A DNA stretch of 64,000 nt from Cenococcum geophilum 1.58 (taxonomy: Eukaryota > Ascomycota > Dothideomycetes > Gloniales > Gloniaceae). Every line of letters begins with the position of its first letter. Position 1 is the stretch's first letter. The notes beneath the pieces were generated by a model that was not told the DNA's origin, searched no databases, and worked only from the letters and a program-made list of their open reading frames with translations. A program made the translations under genes and the position numbers. Below, piece by piece: positions 12,370 to 24,270 of the stretch. The stretch is taken from the NCBI GenBank assembly GCA_001692895.1, contig KV748181.1, positions 2,547,640 to 2,611,639 on the forward strand, in the 5' to 3' direction.

Positions 12370-13990
12370 CTTCGCCTCTAGGGAGCTACTACCTACAGCT
12401 GCCGATTAACGGGATTTGTAGGAATTACTACGTTAGCAATGCTGCCTGCTTTATTTTTCTAGGAGAGTCCTTCCCAGAGCAATAGCGCCTGGTCCCTCGC
12501 CGCTGTAAGCTCCCTTGTATTACTAGACGGCTCCTAGTTACCTTATATCTTATTTTATTTCAGCTGGCGACCCTGCTTAATTATGCGGACATCCTCTCCC
12601 CAAAATGGGCTGTATGCTATTGGCCCTAAGTACCTTAAGTTATAGAATTTGTAATTTAATCCCTGTCGGCACAGCTATAAATAGCTATAGGACTGTACTA
12701 AGAACCGCCTAGCTATAGATTATACGGGTTACAGCTGCTGTAAGCTGCGGATATATTAGGCAGTATTACATTATAGCGTCACAATAAAGGCAAAGCTGGA
12801 CGCTAAAGTGGGTCCTTAGTAAAACAACTATAGGTTAATGCTAATTACTTAGCTTGGTTAAAGCTGCGCCGCCAGAAGCTAGAAGCCTTTACCCTCCTTA
12901 GCGCCTTCTCCACTTAGACTTGGATCTTACTTTTGCCTAATAATTAGAGGATTAAATTGCAATCAGATAAGCCGCTAGGCTTTAGTCTAATTTAGTCCCC
13001 TATTTAGCTAAGGAGGTACAGGTTATACGGAAACATTCCTTACATGGACCTAAGACTTATAAGGCGGAATCTAGAGGTAAACGGCCTATCCAGTAGCACA
13101 GCCTGGCGTTTAATAGAGTTGGCGTTATAATCTTGCTCTTGGCTAACAAATACTAGAGGAAAATTTGCGTATTTAATCTCCTAACGGAGACGGACTTTAT
13201 GCGGTGGCTGCATTAGCTAAAAGGGCGTAGTAAGATGGATACGGGTGTAATTACTTGATCTACTCGCGCTATCTACCCCCTTATGTTATTTATAACATCC
13301 AGTTATAGGAAAAGGTGAAAGCGAGGCTTTTACGCATATTTGGGAGGTTAAGGAGCGGCTATAAGCTCCGCACTGTAACTAAGGATCCTGGGGAGAGATC
13401 CAAGGATGCCCTTATTACTCGGAGTGTCTTTTAATACTTATAACAAAATCGCGGCATGCCCCCCACCTATTCAACCCTAGGAACCATAGTCTCGCAGAGG
13501 ATCTAGTACGGAAGATCTAGTTTGCCGGTATAATCGGGTTAGAAAACGGATATATTAGCACTAGCCCTAACTCTAAGGAATAAGGGCAGAGGAGGTACTT
13601 TGCCACCAACCTCCTTGATAAGGAGGCTTGGTGCGATACCCCTATTAGAGGCTGAATGTGCTAGCTTAGTTAGTTGGGTCTTAATTATAGTTTCCTAATA
13701 GGCGTTAATCTTATAATAGAGTTTAAGCCCGTATAAACCTTTATGTGTTATGAACGGTAATTGCTAACGGAGCGTAGATTACACGTTTTGATTCGCTATT
13801 AAGCTAGTGGGGTTATTTTAGTATAGATGCTGCGGATATAAGCTGGTGGTAAAGAGGGGACTAGCTTAGACTTAAAAGCCTAGCGTAACCCGTTCTTTAG
13901 AGCTATTAAAAAGGTATAAGGCAATGACAACTCTAATAATAATGGCGGCAGCAACTATGGCATCTTCTTAACCCCTTTATTTTTATTTAG
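12370..13990 (+). pseudogene. unrecognised protein, possibly F-box-like with Cys pairs
   Basis: A single plus-strand frame stays protein-like for about 530 codons. Its interruptions are almost all TAA/TAG where Gln is expected, plus one TGA where Arg (CGA) is likely, typical of one gene hit by RIP. Near 12550-12640 it reads LFQLATLLNYADILSPKWAV, which loosely fits an F-box helix pattern. Later it has LCGGCIS (about 13210) and Leu/Arg-rich helices, and ends in a Ser/Asn/Gly-rich tail near 13930. It is the first cargo gene from the left end and reads toward the element's interior. The F-box idea is weak; treat it as a conserved-looking cargo gene of unknown role. Confidence 0.5.
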
Positions 13991-14014
13991 AAATTTTACT
14001 TAATAATATTAATT

Positions 14015-15596
14015 TTTATACTGCACCCCCTAAAAAACTAAAGGCTTCTTAGTATTATGCGATTATAGCTTTTGAGGCAAATATAAGCAATATACCTAAA
14101 AAGAGGAGGATGAAAAAGGGGAGAGTACCTCGCTTCCCTCTAAGAGATAATCCTGTGAAATATTTAGGCTGGTTGCGCTTAGGTAAGTTATTCCACATTA
14201 CCTTTTTTAAATAATCTACCTAATAAGGCACCCGCAGATCCTAAAGCTTTTAATAAGTATAAAGATATTTACGAGAATGAAAGTAATAGCTAAGACGCTA
14301 GAGGAAGCAATTAAGGTAATTTAGTAATTATTCCCTCCCTCTTTTCCCAACAACTATAAATATATCTAACGGCCAGTAGCGAATCTAATATTTATTAAAG
14401 ATAATACAGCCGACCTAGACTTAGAACCCGAAGCCAAAGGTAATAGAGCTGGCAACACTAGCAATAAAGCTGATAAAGCCAGCGATTAACTAGCATCTTA
14501 TAAGTTAGGTATGCACTTCCCCCCTATACAACGGCCTTACTTAATAATTATTAGGTAACGGAAATGACCGTAGCGATAAGGACGGCGAGGATAAGGAGCT
14601 ACCTTCTTTAGAGGAGCTGGAAGATCTCTTTAGCGCATCTACGTATAACCATCTCAATCCTATAGTAGAAGACGTCAATGAAATGGATAGCCTAGCTAAG
14701 GGAATTGATGTTGCGGCTGTCCCCCAGGCTATATAGAAGTTAGAGACCTATGTGGTGACTAACTAACACTTAATAGCTAATAATGCGGATGATATTGGTA
14801 AGTTACGGATATTAAAAATATCATTACTATAACCTAATAACCATAATATATAGACAATCCGCTTATTAGAAAGGAGGGCAATTATAAGAAAGAAAGCACG
14901 GGAGGCGAATTATCCTTAATACTAAGGAAGCGGAAGCTTAATCAGCTTAAGCGGGACGGCGTTATTAATTATAATTCTAATAACTCTGCTAAAGACAGTA
15001 GCGGGGGTAGTAAGGGCGGTAAGGGTAGTAATAGTCCACGTCCCTAGAAGTAATAAAGGCCACCTACCTCTTGCGAAGACTTGCCTTCTAGTCCTCCTAT
15101 CCCTGTTCTTAACCTTAACTCTTAATGCCTGTAAGTTAACTAGCAAGTAGTATCTACTCCACAGCCTGCCAGCCCTTCGCTTTAGGAGTCTACCCTTCTT
15201 TATAGCATTAAACCACCGCACAATAAGGCTAGTAGTTATATTCATAATGAGGACAAGGATAGTAATAGTGATGGCGTCGCCGACAACTAGAGTAACGTTT
15301 TAAACCTAGAGCCTACTATAAAGCGCCATACCCGGGCTAAAAAAGACAAAATTAATAAAATAAACTTGGGTGATAAATGGGAGATTGACGATATTCTAGG
15401 GGAAAGAATAACTAAGTTAGGGCGCGAATATAAGGTGGCTTGGAAGCCTACCTAGGTTTATAAGGGCGGGCTTTTAAATTCCAAAGATGCCCTTAAGTCT
15501 TACCAAAGACGCGTCCGGCATGCTAAGGTTGGATTACTACAGGTGCACTTTATGAAAGTGAAGGGCAGAGCTGCCGTGCGTAAGGGATGGAGGTAA
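14015..15596 (+). pseudogene. chromodomain protein
   Basis: Plus-strand gene whose C-terminus (about 15370-15530) reads WEIDDILGERITKLGREYKV followed by a Trp and LLNSKDALKSYQRR. This matches a chromodomain, the fold that binds methylated histone tails. The N-terminal part includes a Lys-rich basic segment near 14090-14130 (KKRRMKKGR); the middle is Ser/Asn/Gly/Asp-rich and probably disordered. A candidate ATG lies at 14277, but readable protein begins earlier, so the true start is unclear. The stop is TAA at 15594-15596. Unlike the gypsy chromodomain, it is not preceded by integrase and so looks like a stand-alone cargo gene. Several stops and frame breaks show it is dead. Confidence 0.6.
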
Positions 15597-16180
15597 TAGT
15601 TTAGGATATCCTCGTTCTTAGATAGTGGTGCTCTTTTTAGCTTAAAGGTCTATTTCTAGTTCAGTATTTTTATCCTTAGCGCATTTAGCAGGAGCATCTT
15701 ATAATTTCTAGTCTAATAGATTTAAATTCTTTATACGCTCCACATGATATATAGCGGTGAAACTCTAATTACCGCCCCGCGCAAGCCACATTCTTGCTTA
15801 GCTAGTTACATTATACCACGTTTCTACAGTCTTAATGCCGCTCTAATTAAGAACACTTCGGTATCCCGGCTTATCTCCCCTAGCGGCTTATACGGATTAC
15901 TTTGCATTCTACCTTTTACTTATCCCACATCACTAGTGTGCTAAAAAACGACTGCTGTAAGCCCTACTAAAGGACTAATAAAATGTACCTCTTAGCCTAA
16001 GAGAATTCCAACTAATTTCCAACCAATTTCCACTTAAATCCTCCCTTAAATCCTCCACTTAAATCCCTCCTTTACTATCCAACTTAGAATCTTTTCGGGA
16101 TAACCTCCTTCTCTCCTTAATAAACCTAACACTATAGCATTAATCCAGGTATCGCAACAAAATTAGCACCAACCATTACT
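15597..16180. other. intergenic, no gene seen
   Basis: Contains short CCT/AAATCC-rich tandem-like DNA at about 16025-16075 (repeated TTAAATCCTCC units) and no recognisable coding region on either strand. A 66-codon open stretch at 15744-15944 shows no domain and is probably fortuitous. Confidence 0.45.
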
Positions 16181-16189
16181 AATTGATAG

Positions 16190-18210
16190 CGCTATAACTA
16201 AACTCCTTATAACCACCAAGACAATTAAACTTTGGGAAGGCGTAAAGCCTTATAAGCGTAAACGTATCCAAGAAGCCTTTAACATACTTATAAAGCTAGT
16301 AGAGCCTCCTAGCTTAAAAACAGGCAAGAGGCGGGAGAGCTACCGGCATTTCCTAAGGAGGATTAACAATGACTGTGGTCCTTAAATGGTAATAATTAGT
16401 GCTATTGGGCTCGGGCAATTAACTATTATAAGTATAAGGGAGTATGATAGACTCCGCCTCCCTTTAGAGATTAAGGAAAATAAAAAAGCCTTAGAATCCC
16501 CAATTCTTTAAATGTTAGCAGAGGAATATACCATAAAAGGTTAAAAAGTCCCGCTTTAATAATACCCAATAGCTAACCGAACTAGTCCCATTAAGTATAT
16601 ACGGTACTACAGAAAACTAAACAGCTATTGCTATGCGGGCGTCTTAACAGACCGCGGATACTCCACTGCCACAGCCTACGAAATTGGATCAGTCAGCTGC
16701 GCTAAAGCTAAGCTCTCCAGACACACGCAAGCAACCTTACACTAAGCATTTAGAGGCCTTTAATCCTATACCTCTATCAGGCGTTACTAAATCTAAGGAA
16801 GGATATAAAGAACAATAGCTTTAGGGCGAGCAGTTAAGTATATAAGATGTTCCTTGTTAGGCAAATATTTACTGCTAACTAATATTTGCCTTAAACTCAT
16901 TTTCTGGGCGGGTCTTCCAGCTAACATTATAAGACGTTTAAGCTATTATTATGTCTAACTAAGTCTGGGGTAAAGTACGGTTAACAGAACTATACCAAAA
17001 CCACTCATTTCCATTTATGATGATAGCTATCTTAAAGGCAATATGCGACTACTTTAGTGAACAACATTACCGTCTTATGTAAGGTATCCATATGCAAATA
17101 TAAAATTAGCCTATTTCTTTACGGCATATTTAATTTTAATGGCCCTAAGGGAACGGTAGTACTATCCGGCTTCCTATAACAATATTACTAATCTGTTACC
17201 ATTCTTACTGTCTTCCATCTTAACTATGCTAATAAAAATATTTCCCCATTTGTTATCCGATTTCTAATAGATATTAAGAGAGCCACCAACGCTGGAGATA
17301 TTAATAACGACGGCTATAGTGTTTTTAGGTGGGGAGGTCTAATATATAGTTTTAGTGGAGGGGCCAGACTCGATTTGGCACTCATCGCAATTTAGCTACT
17401 TAAAAATTAGTTTATAACACGATTATTTTTGACCAGACTATAAAGAGAAACCTACCTTTGTCTTATATATTTCTATAAGTTCGCTATTTATTAAAGACTT
17501 CGATGCCTTAATTATACGCACTATATCCTAGTCGGTAATGCGCTCTACGCTTCCTAGTTAGCCAAAAGTAATCGAGTGCCCCTAGGGATATTACAGCGCG
17601 GGAGTTAGAGATATGGCCGAATATCCAAAATACAAAAGGTGAGGATATTTAAGGAGTTTGGATCTTGCGCGAGAATAAGAGCTCTATAGATGTAAGTATG
17701 TAAAATGTCGTAAATTTTCTATAGCCCTAATATGCTCCGAATTCGCTAGATGGTATATAGCTACGTCTATAACTACGCCTAGATTTACTAGCCCTCGGTA
17801 CCATCCTATAAAGGGATATATATATTATGTTAGTGAAAATTATAGCAGTGCTGCCTAATAACTGGTAAGATTGCCTTACGCCTGTCTGATTGCGGCATAG
17901 TGGGGCATTAGCTCATGCATATATAATATAGAAAGTTGCCTACCTAAACTAAGCATGGTTACTAAGCCACACTTTAGGCACATGAGACTCCGCCTATTAG
18001 TTAGGCACTTATTGGAAGAGAAAGTGCGATTTAAATACGCATATATAAGCAAAAAAGAGGATTAACCGCTTTGCTCTCCTTAAGAAATAGTTTTCTAGAT
18101 ATAGTCACTTGTAAAACTAGCTTCACCTCTAACCGCGTAGCTGAGATTTTAGCCCGCCTCGCTTGGGAGTCACTTTACCTAACTAAGTTAAGTAAATGCT
18201 CTTACCCTTA
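16190..18210 (+). pseudogene. large cargo protein of unknown family (~660 codons)
   Basis: One plus-strand frame reads as protein for about 2 kb, with interruptions nearly all TAA/TAG/TGA at plausible Gln, Arg or Trp codons. It starts LITTKTIKLWEGVKPYKRKR, has a Tyr-rich segment YRKLNSYCYAGVLTDRGYS near 16610, several hydrophobic stretches (around 16860-16920 and 17110-17230), and a late segment EEKVRFKYAYISKKED near 18040. I do not recognise the family. The length and lack of frame breaks suggest a genuine single-exon gene. The hydrophobic stretches could be membrane segments or buried helices. Confidence 0.55.
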
Positions 18211-18309
18211 TATAATTACTCTGTCAGTTATAGGGCCCGCTATTAGCACTAATAGTTAAGGGCCAGTCTTGGCACCTAGGCGTTTCGCCCACTAAAATAG
18301 AATGCCTAA

Positions 18310-18880
18310 ATTAGTAAGGGGCAGGTTTTAGTCGCTCTTCAAAGGAGGGTTTTCCGGCTACAAAAAACAAGCATTTAAAGTAATAATGTTACGGCATACC
18401 TGGCGATAATGCCCCTTTAAATGAATTGAACAAAAGTCATATTGCGCATTTAGCTGTAACGGGGGGGATAATCTATTAAGCACCGCTGTGCCATTACTAA
18501 GTCACATCTAGGAGCTTCTTAAGGCCTGTAGTATATCCAAATTCCATGTCTTAATGTCTCCTATCCTTCCTATAATATTTTCTTGGTAAATATCTCTTAG
18601 TAGGTCTTACCCTAATTAAGGTTAAGTAGCATCTCCTTTAAACATCGAACTTTCTCCAGATTGTTATAAGCGTTATAGTGATTAATAAGGTTTTGGAGAG
18701 CCTTATCTTCTTTATTATCCATTATTAACCTATGGTCTTTAAAATGAGAGTAAATAATATCGCGTTATCTTTTAAATTCCTTCTTCTAGTCGTCGCTAAT
18801 TTCACTCTATTTTAGCGTTAGAAGCTAAATTAGTTGCAATATATAAAGCTATAAAAACTTATATATAAAGGCTGGTAATC
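18310..18880 (-). pseudogene. unrecognised protein fragment, minus strand
   Basis: A minus-strand frame of about 180 codons reads through with stops only at likely Gln positions. Segments include HYNAYNNLEKVRCLKEMLLN, then QGKTYQEIF, HGIWIYY and CDLVMAQRCLIDYPPV. The charged, helical N-terminal half suggests a coiled or DNA-binding protein. It converges on the large plus-strand gene ending near 18210. Family unknown. Confidence 0.45.
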
Positions 18881-19800
18881 GTTTTATATATTATATATAG
18901 AACATATTACTAGGGATACGATTTTATAGATGTTAGAAACGCTAGGGGAGTGTTCTTAGAGCCAAGTGTATGACTGTCTTTAATTAACCGTATGCTATAT
19001 CCTCGACCTTAACTCGGACAAATTAAAAGACTAAAAATATTAAAGAGCGAAGAGATTCGTGCGAAAGTATGCGTAGGTCTAAAATCGGAGGCTTTAAATA
19101 ACCTAGAAAACGAGAATGGAACGCTAATTGCCTGCAAAAAAATTTATTAGCGGGCTATTGCAGGCATAGAGGCGTTCGGATAGCTGAGCTAGTAAGTACT
19201 AGAGTGCTAGGGAGACAAATCAGCCGCTTGTTTAATGCTTTTCTAGCAGGGATCCAGCTAGAGGTATAGAGAGGCGGTAATTGCATTGTATATACACATG
19301 CACGGCCATCTATTGTGCTCCGCCTCACCTTTGGCATTTGGGAATCGTTAGAGAACCATTGGAAAACCATTAGAAAACCACCGGAATAATACTAAAATCG
19401 AGTTGGGAGGCCATTAGTAGTTAAAGCGACTACTTAAACCCGTCTCCTTGCAACGGCGCCTTGCATTAATTATGCCTTCTATAATTAGATTAGGCGATGT
19501 CTTTTTTTTAAGCTTACTCTAGTGCTGGAGCTGAGATCCCATATGCAAGCCAATAAGTATGTACACTATAGCTTTATTCACCACAACGGAGACGATATTA
19601 ACGTGTATCAATTAAAGCCTACTAGGATTAATTAGGGAAGGTAGCCTATTACTAGAAGAGAGGTGCAGACATACCTATAGCACAGCTTATATTGTATAAG
19701 AAAATGGCGGATCTGGCCCAAAAAACAATACTATTTAGCTCCTCTTTCCACTTAGCTCTTTCTTCAGATTAGTATTACATTACTAAAGCTTTATAGAGCA
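18881..19800. other. intergenic region with short direct repeats
   Basis: No domain recognised. At about 19348-19382 a unit of about 13 bp (AGAACCATTGGAA / AAACCATTAG / AAACCACCGG) repeats three times. A 71-codon minus-strand open stretch over 19155-19370 has no recognisable homology and spans these repeats. Confidence 0.4.
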
Positions 19801-19803
19801 ATA

Positions 19804-22333
19804 ATGCCAGTTGTATCTAAGCCCGTTACGCCAGCGCCTTTACTGCCTTGCAATAGCATAAACACCCCCCCCAATAGCCTAAGCCGAACGCATCTGTATT
19901 ATGAGCAGTTAGCGCAGTATATAATTGAAATGTTTGCGGCTGTGTTAAAGATAGTCTAAGCGACTCAACCTTCTCCACTTCCTCCACCTCCTCTACCTCC
20001 TCTACCTCCTCTACCTCCTCCACCTCCTCTACCTTCCCCTACGAGTTTAGGGGTTAAAGAGATACCTAAAGTAAGGGGTTCCAAGGTTGAAGTTAAGGTG
20101 TTAAATGAGATATATGCTTACGAAATCCTTAAAATATACTTAGAAATACACTAATGTAGCGTTTGCTACAGCTGGGACAAATAAAGCTGCTAGTATAAGA
20201 CTATAGAGACTTCGCCGGATACGTTAAGTGAGCGTGATATGTATAATTAGTATATTTATGTCCTTTAGAAGAAATTTGGTCTGTTTCTTAGGTGCCTTTA
20301 AATATGTTAACTTAGATACTGACTTTAAGCTAGATAAGAACAAGAAAGACTATAATACGTACCTGGGCATAAATTTAGGAGAAGTGAGAGACGCCTTATA
20401 GGTGGTGCTAAACGGCGTATAAGCTATCTCCCTTTGGGAAGACAAGCCTATAGTAAGTGGACCTTTTTATAGATATAGCTTATTCTAATTTAACTTCTAG
20501 ATTCCTACAAACCTTATATTTAATTTCCTACCCTAGTTGAAAACATATTAGGAGAGCCTTTCTCTTAACTTAATTGGCGTCAGGCACCTTTAGGGGTTAC
20601 TAAGATTCCTTAAAGACTATTTCGCGTCTACAACCAATAGTGTCCTACCGCTTCTAGACTATGGCGAAATTAATTTCGATCTCCTTTGGGCCTTGTTCAA
20701 ACCAAATACGCACGTCCTTACAATTTGCGAAGGCTTGGATTAACCAAGATGCCTTATATATGATTTAGGTAACTTTAAAACCTCACTTTATAGCGAAAAG
20801 AGCTTTAAACTTGACTGTTACTATTTCGGCTACAATAGGAAGGCGTTTGGCGAGGTAAAAACTACCCTCTCTATTCCGGAATTCCGTTTAACTATAAAAA
20901 TTACGTCTCTTAAGGTATTTCCGCTGGAGCGTCATGAGAGACAAGCTGAGATAAAGCAGGATCTTATCAGCAATGGCCGGAAGTTCATGTCTTTAAGAGG
21001 CATTAACCACCGTAAATATAAAGGGATCGCCTTTTTCTGGACCAAAGATAGCCCGTTAAGATTTTCTACAAGCGGTTGCATTATAGTGGACGCGATAGTA
21101 TTTTATTGTTAAAATCCTAACTATGGTAAGCAGCTAATTGTTATAGATGTGTACGGAATCGGCGTGTACGATTAAGGGACCAATTAGCAAGGTGACGTAA
21201 AGAATTAGGGTTTAGTTTCTAAGGAGATAGGAGATAATAAGTACCTAATCTGTCTACTAACAGCCCTGGCCTTTAGTTTAGCGGACAAAAAATAGGGTTA
21301 GGCTTTCTACGCACTCTTTTCTTAGAGCTAGCGAATTATATGTACTAATACAAGCACTAATAGGTGAATTTGCTGTCGTTAATATTAAGGACATTAAATG
21401 GAATCCCTTGGCATTCAAGTCACTCGTAATTAAGGAGGATAAGAAAATGGTGCTTTAAGGACTTGTAAAGAGCTACTAGTCTAGGTCCGGGAAATCAAAG
21501 TTTAATGATATAATTAAAGGGAAGGGGAAAGGCCTAGTCTTCTTACTACAGTAAGTTTTCTGGCAAGGTACTGGCTATTTTAAAGGCTAACCGTTTCAGT
21601 GGCCTACCTAGGGTGGGAAAGATATTAATAGCTAAAGCGCTTGCTGAATCTTAGAGGAGACCCCTTTATATAGTTTGTTCCCTTTTATAAGTGTATTTAT
21701 ATACTAGTCTGACTATAAGAAGGCTTGTGCGGGAGACCTTAATACGGATCCAGCCCGTTTAGAACAAAACCTGGCCCTAATAGTTAAAAACGTTCACTAC
21801 TAGAACGCTGTCCTTCTTATAGATGAGGCTAATGTCTTTCTTGCTAAAAGAACTTTAAATGATGTTTAACGTAATAGCCTAGTATCCGTCTTCCTACGAT
21901 AGATGGAGTATTCCTAAGGCATTATGTTTCTTATAATAAACAGGATTACCGTATTTAATGCAGCTATATAGAGTAGAATACATCTTGCACTTAGATATGA
22001 CGAGCTAAAGAAACCGGTAAGAGAGTAGGTGTAGAAGACTTTCCTAGAGCGAGCTAATGCTCCTAATATCTCTAGAAAAGATATAGAGCGGCTTTTAGAC
22101 TATAAATTAAACGGAAGATAGGTAAGGCAATGTTCGAGCGAAAGTTATAAGCCTAGCGCTAATATATACTGTGTTAGATTAAGAACGCCATATAGACTGG
22201 TTACGGCTTGGCTGAAAGTAAGGAAGAGAAACTTATATATAAGCATTTGAGAATAGCTCTTACGTTAAACCAGGATTTTGAGAGTGACTTTAAAGGCGTA
22301 GGATTAGTTGAGAATTTGAACTCGTATACATAG
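19804..22333 (+). pseudogene. AAA-type ATPase with fungal N-terminal domain (DUF7025-like)
   Basis: Fungal AAA ATPase, a remodelling enzyme driven by ATP hydrolysis whose cellular target is unknown. The ATG at 19804 opens MPVVSKPVTPAPLLPC, followed by a Pro/Leu run (PPPLPPLPPLPP) encoded by the 9-bp microsatellite at 19975-20034. A middle domain reads LLWALFKPNTHVLTICEG (about 20685) and later GINHRKYKGIAFFW and CIIVDA, matching the domain that precedes AAA modules in this fungal family. Walker A reads GLPRVGK at 21601-21621, with GPPGTGK-type expected. Walker B reads VLLIDEANVFL at about 21810 and is intact. The C-terminus ends DFESDFKGVGLVENLNSYT before TAG at 22331. The reading frame changes at least twice, so introns or indels are present. 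Many stops make it inactive. Confidence 0.82.
19975..20034. repeat. 9-bp microsatellite encoding Pro-Pro-Leu
   Basis: Repeats of CTCCTCTAC/CTCCTCCAC. In the plus frame of the AAA ATPase it encodes the Pro/Leu linker. The minus-strand Glu/Val frame over it is a shadow. Confidence 0.8.
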
Positions 22334-23060
22334 ATTTACTTATATATATACAGTATTAGTAAATACGTTTTATAGAACTTGTAGCTAGTAGCATTAGTAT
22401 TTATTGCTTTCTTGAAATTGCGATTGTAGATGGCTTCTATTCCTATAAGGACATAAGCCTATATACTTATTTGCTCCTATGACAATAAGGCCTATATAGT
22501 AGGCTGTGACGCGGGCGAATTACTTATGGATTTAGGAACGGGAGAACGGGAGCTGTAGGGGATTGGTTCCCGTAGGGGAGTAGCGGACGTGGCTAATGGC
22601 CCCCACAGGGGAGTAAAAGCTATACGGGAATGTAAGCCGCAGGGGATTGGTTCCCATAGGGCGGCGGAACACGTGGGTATTGGTACCTGTAGGGGATTTA
22701 TTGGAGTAAGGGATTTGTTAGAGTAGGGGGTTTATTAGTGTAGGGGATTTGTTAGCGCAGGGGATTTATTAGCGCAGGGGATTCGTTAGAGTAGGGGACT
22801 AGATCTTATAGGGGATTTATTAGAGTAGGGGACTAGTTTCTATAGGGCGGCGAAATACGTGGGCATTGGCTCCCATAGGGGATTTGTTTAAGTAGGGGAC
22901 TTGTTTAAGTAGGGGATTAGTTAGAGTAGGGGATTAATTCTCTTACGGCCTCTATTTAGGCGGCATAAGGCTGCTTCTAATAGGCTAGGGAGTGGATTGC
23001 GTGTTTTATGGAAATATAAAGCCTATATAGGATAGTAGGGTATGGGGACCTAATAATCTG
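22334..23060. repeat. minisatellite of ~17-bp units in intergenic DNA
   Basis: From about 22553 to 22945, units of the form GTTAGAGTAGGGGATTT recur more than ten times. Two longer direct repeats (TAGGGCGGCGGAACACGTGGG at about 22658 and its G-to-A variant at about 22845) are interspersed. The GTAGGGGA core is unusually G-rich for this window. No gene is seen between the ATPase and the FunK1 flank. Confidence 0.75.
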
Positions 23061-24270
23061 GCGGAAGATTAGGTTATCCGCTTTCCTAGGTTTATTTAGC
23101 CTAGGTAACTCGCCCTACGCTGTTTTACATGCGTTTTAACTAAGGCTGCTACCTAGCCTTAACCACCCGAATCTTTATAAAACTTTACTTATATAGTGGA
23201 AGAGCAATAAAATATTATTCTATCTACTCTACTAGCACCTTTAAATCCTTCCTTGCTTTTTAAAGCACCTCCTTTATTTAAAAAGGAAGTTTTTTATCCT
23301 TTCCCTTTCGCCTCCTACCGCCTAGAAAGACTACCTTCCGTAATCTATTAACCTAAGAGATTAGTGGCTAATAGTATAGTAAAAAGTTATCACCTACAGT
23401 CTTAAGAAAATCCTCTTTATTAGCCACTGCCCCTTTTTTTATTTTAGCTAGCTCTTCCGTATCTACAGAATTCCACTTATTAAACCTATTAACAACGTTA
23501 CCTTTCTTATTAGGTCTATTATAGTAAATATATATCTAGAATAGCACCTAAAAGAACGACTTAAAATTATGCCAAGCTAAGTATATCTCGCCTAGGAGCA
23601 CTCTAATCGCTATAAATACTCTTATGCCGGTCTTACCCCGCGCTCCTAAAGGCCCTTCTCGCTGCTCCTTAATCGCAAGATTAAAGTCAATTAAGAATGC
23701 CGGCTAAGAAGGATTATTATCTTCCTCGTTTATTATAAGGTTGCCTATTAAAATGTTATATTAGATAATACCAGCCCGCGTATATAAAGACTTATATCCT
23801 TTAATACTACCCTCTAGTATAGTAAGTATTACAGCCCAAGAGCTTACCTCGTAAAGAGGCTTTCTGTAGTCCCTAGTAATAATACATCAATACACTTAAT
23901 TTAGGGTTATAAGGCGCCTTCTACCTTTAGGCGGAGAGCCTAAATATATACGCTTACTAAGCGGTAATAGGGCGTTGGTATAGCTAGACGACCTCTTTCT
24001 GCTAGAACTTCGGCCTTGCCTTATACTAATTTTCGCTTTAGCCGGTCTTAGAGGCATTATTAAGTCTTCTGGCTTATAGTTTATCGCTCTTATAATATCT
24101 AGCCCCTTACAGACGTTATTGCAAATATTATCTTCTTTACCGCCTATATAAACTATCTTGTGGTGATAGTATCTAGCCACATTAACCACTTCTTTCTCCA
24201 TTACCTTACGCAGCAGTTTACCTTCTTCCTCGCGCTACGGGTACTGCTACGAGTCTTTAATGACAAGGGG
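23060..24270 (-). repeat. inverted-repeat partner of 40527-41880
   Basis: About 1.2 kb covering the FunK1 C-terminal half and its 3' flank, the reverse complement of the second copy near the captain. Shared flank sequence includes GGCTAAGGCTAGGTAG and GTAAAACAG. Copy B has a tandem duplication of this flank that is absent here. Confidence 0.8.

Noticed and set aside
14922-15245. 107-codon minus-strand open frame
   Set aside because: It lies over the low-complexity Ser/Asn/Gly part of the plus-strand chromodomain gene and has no recognisable domain; a shadow of that gene.
19826-20023. Glu/Val-rich minus-strand frame
   Set aside because: Generated by the 9-bp microsatellite that encodes the Pro/Leu linker of the AAA ATPase on the plus strand.
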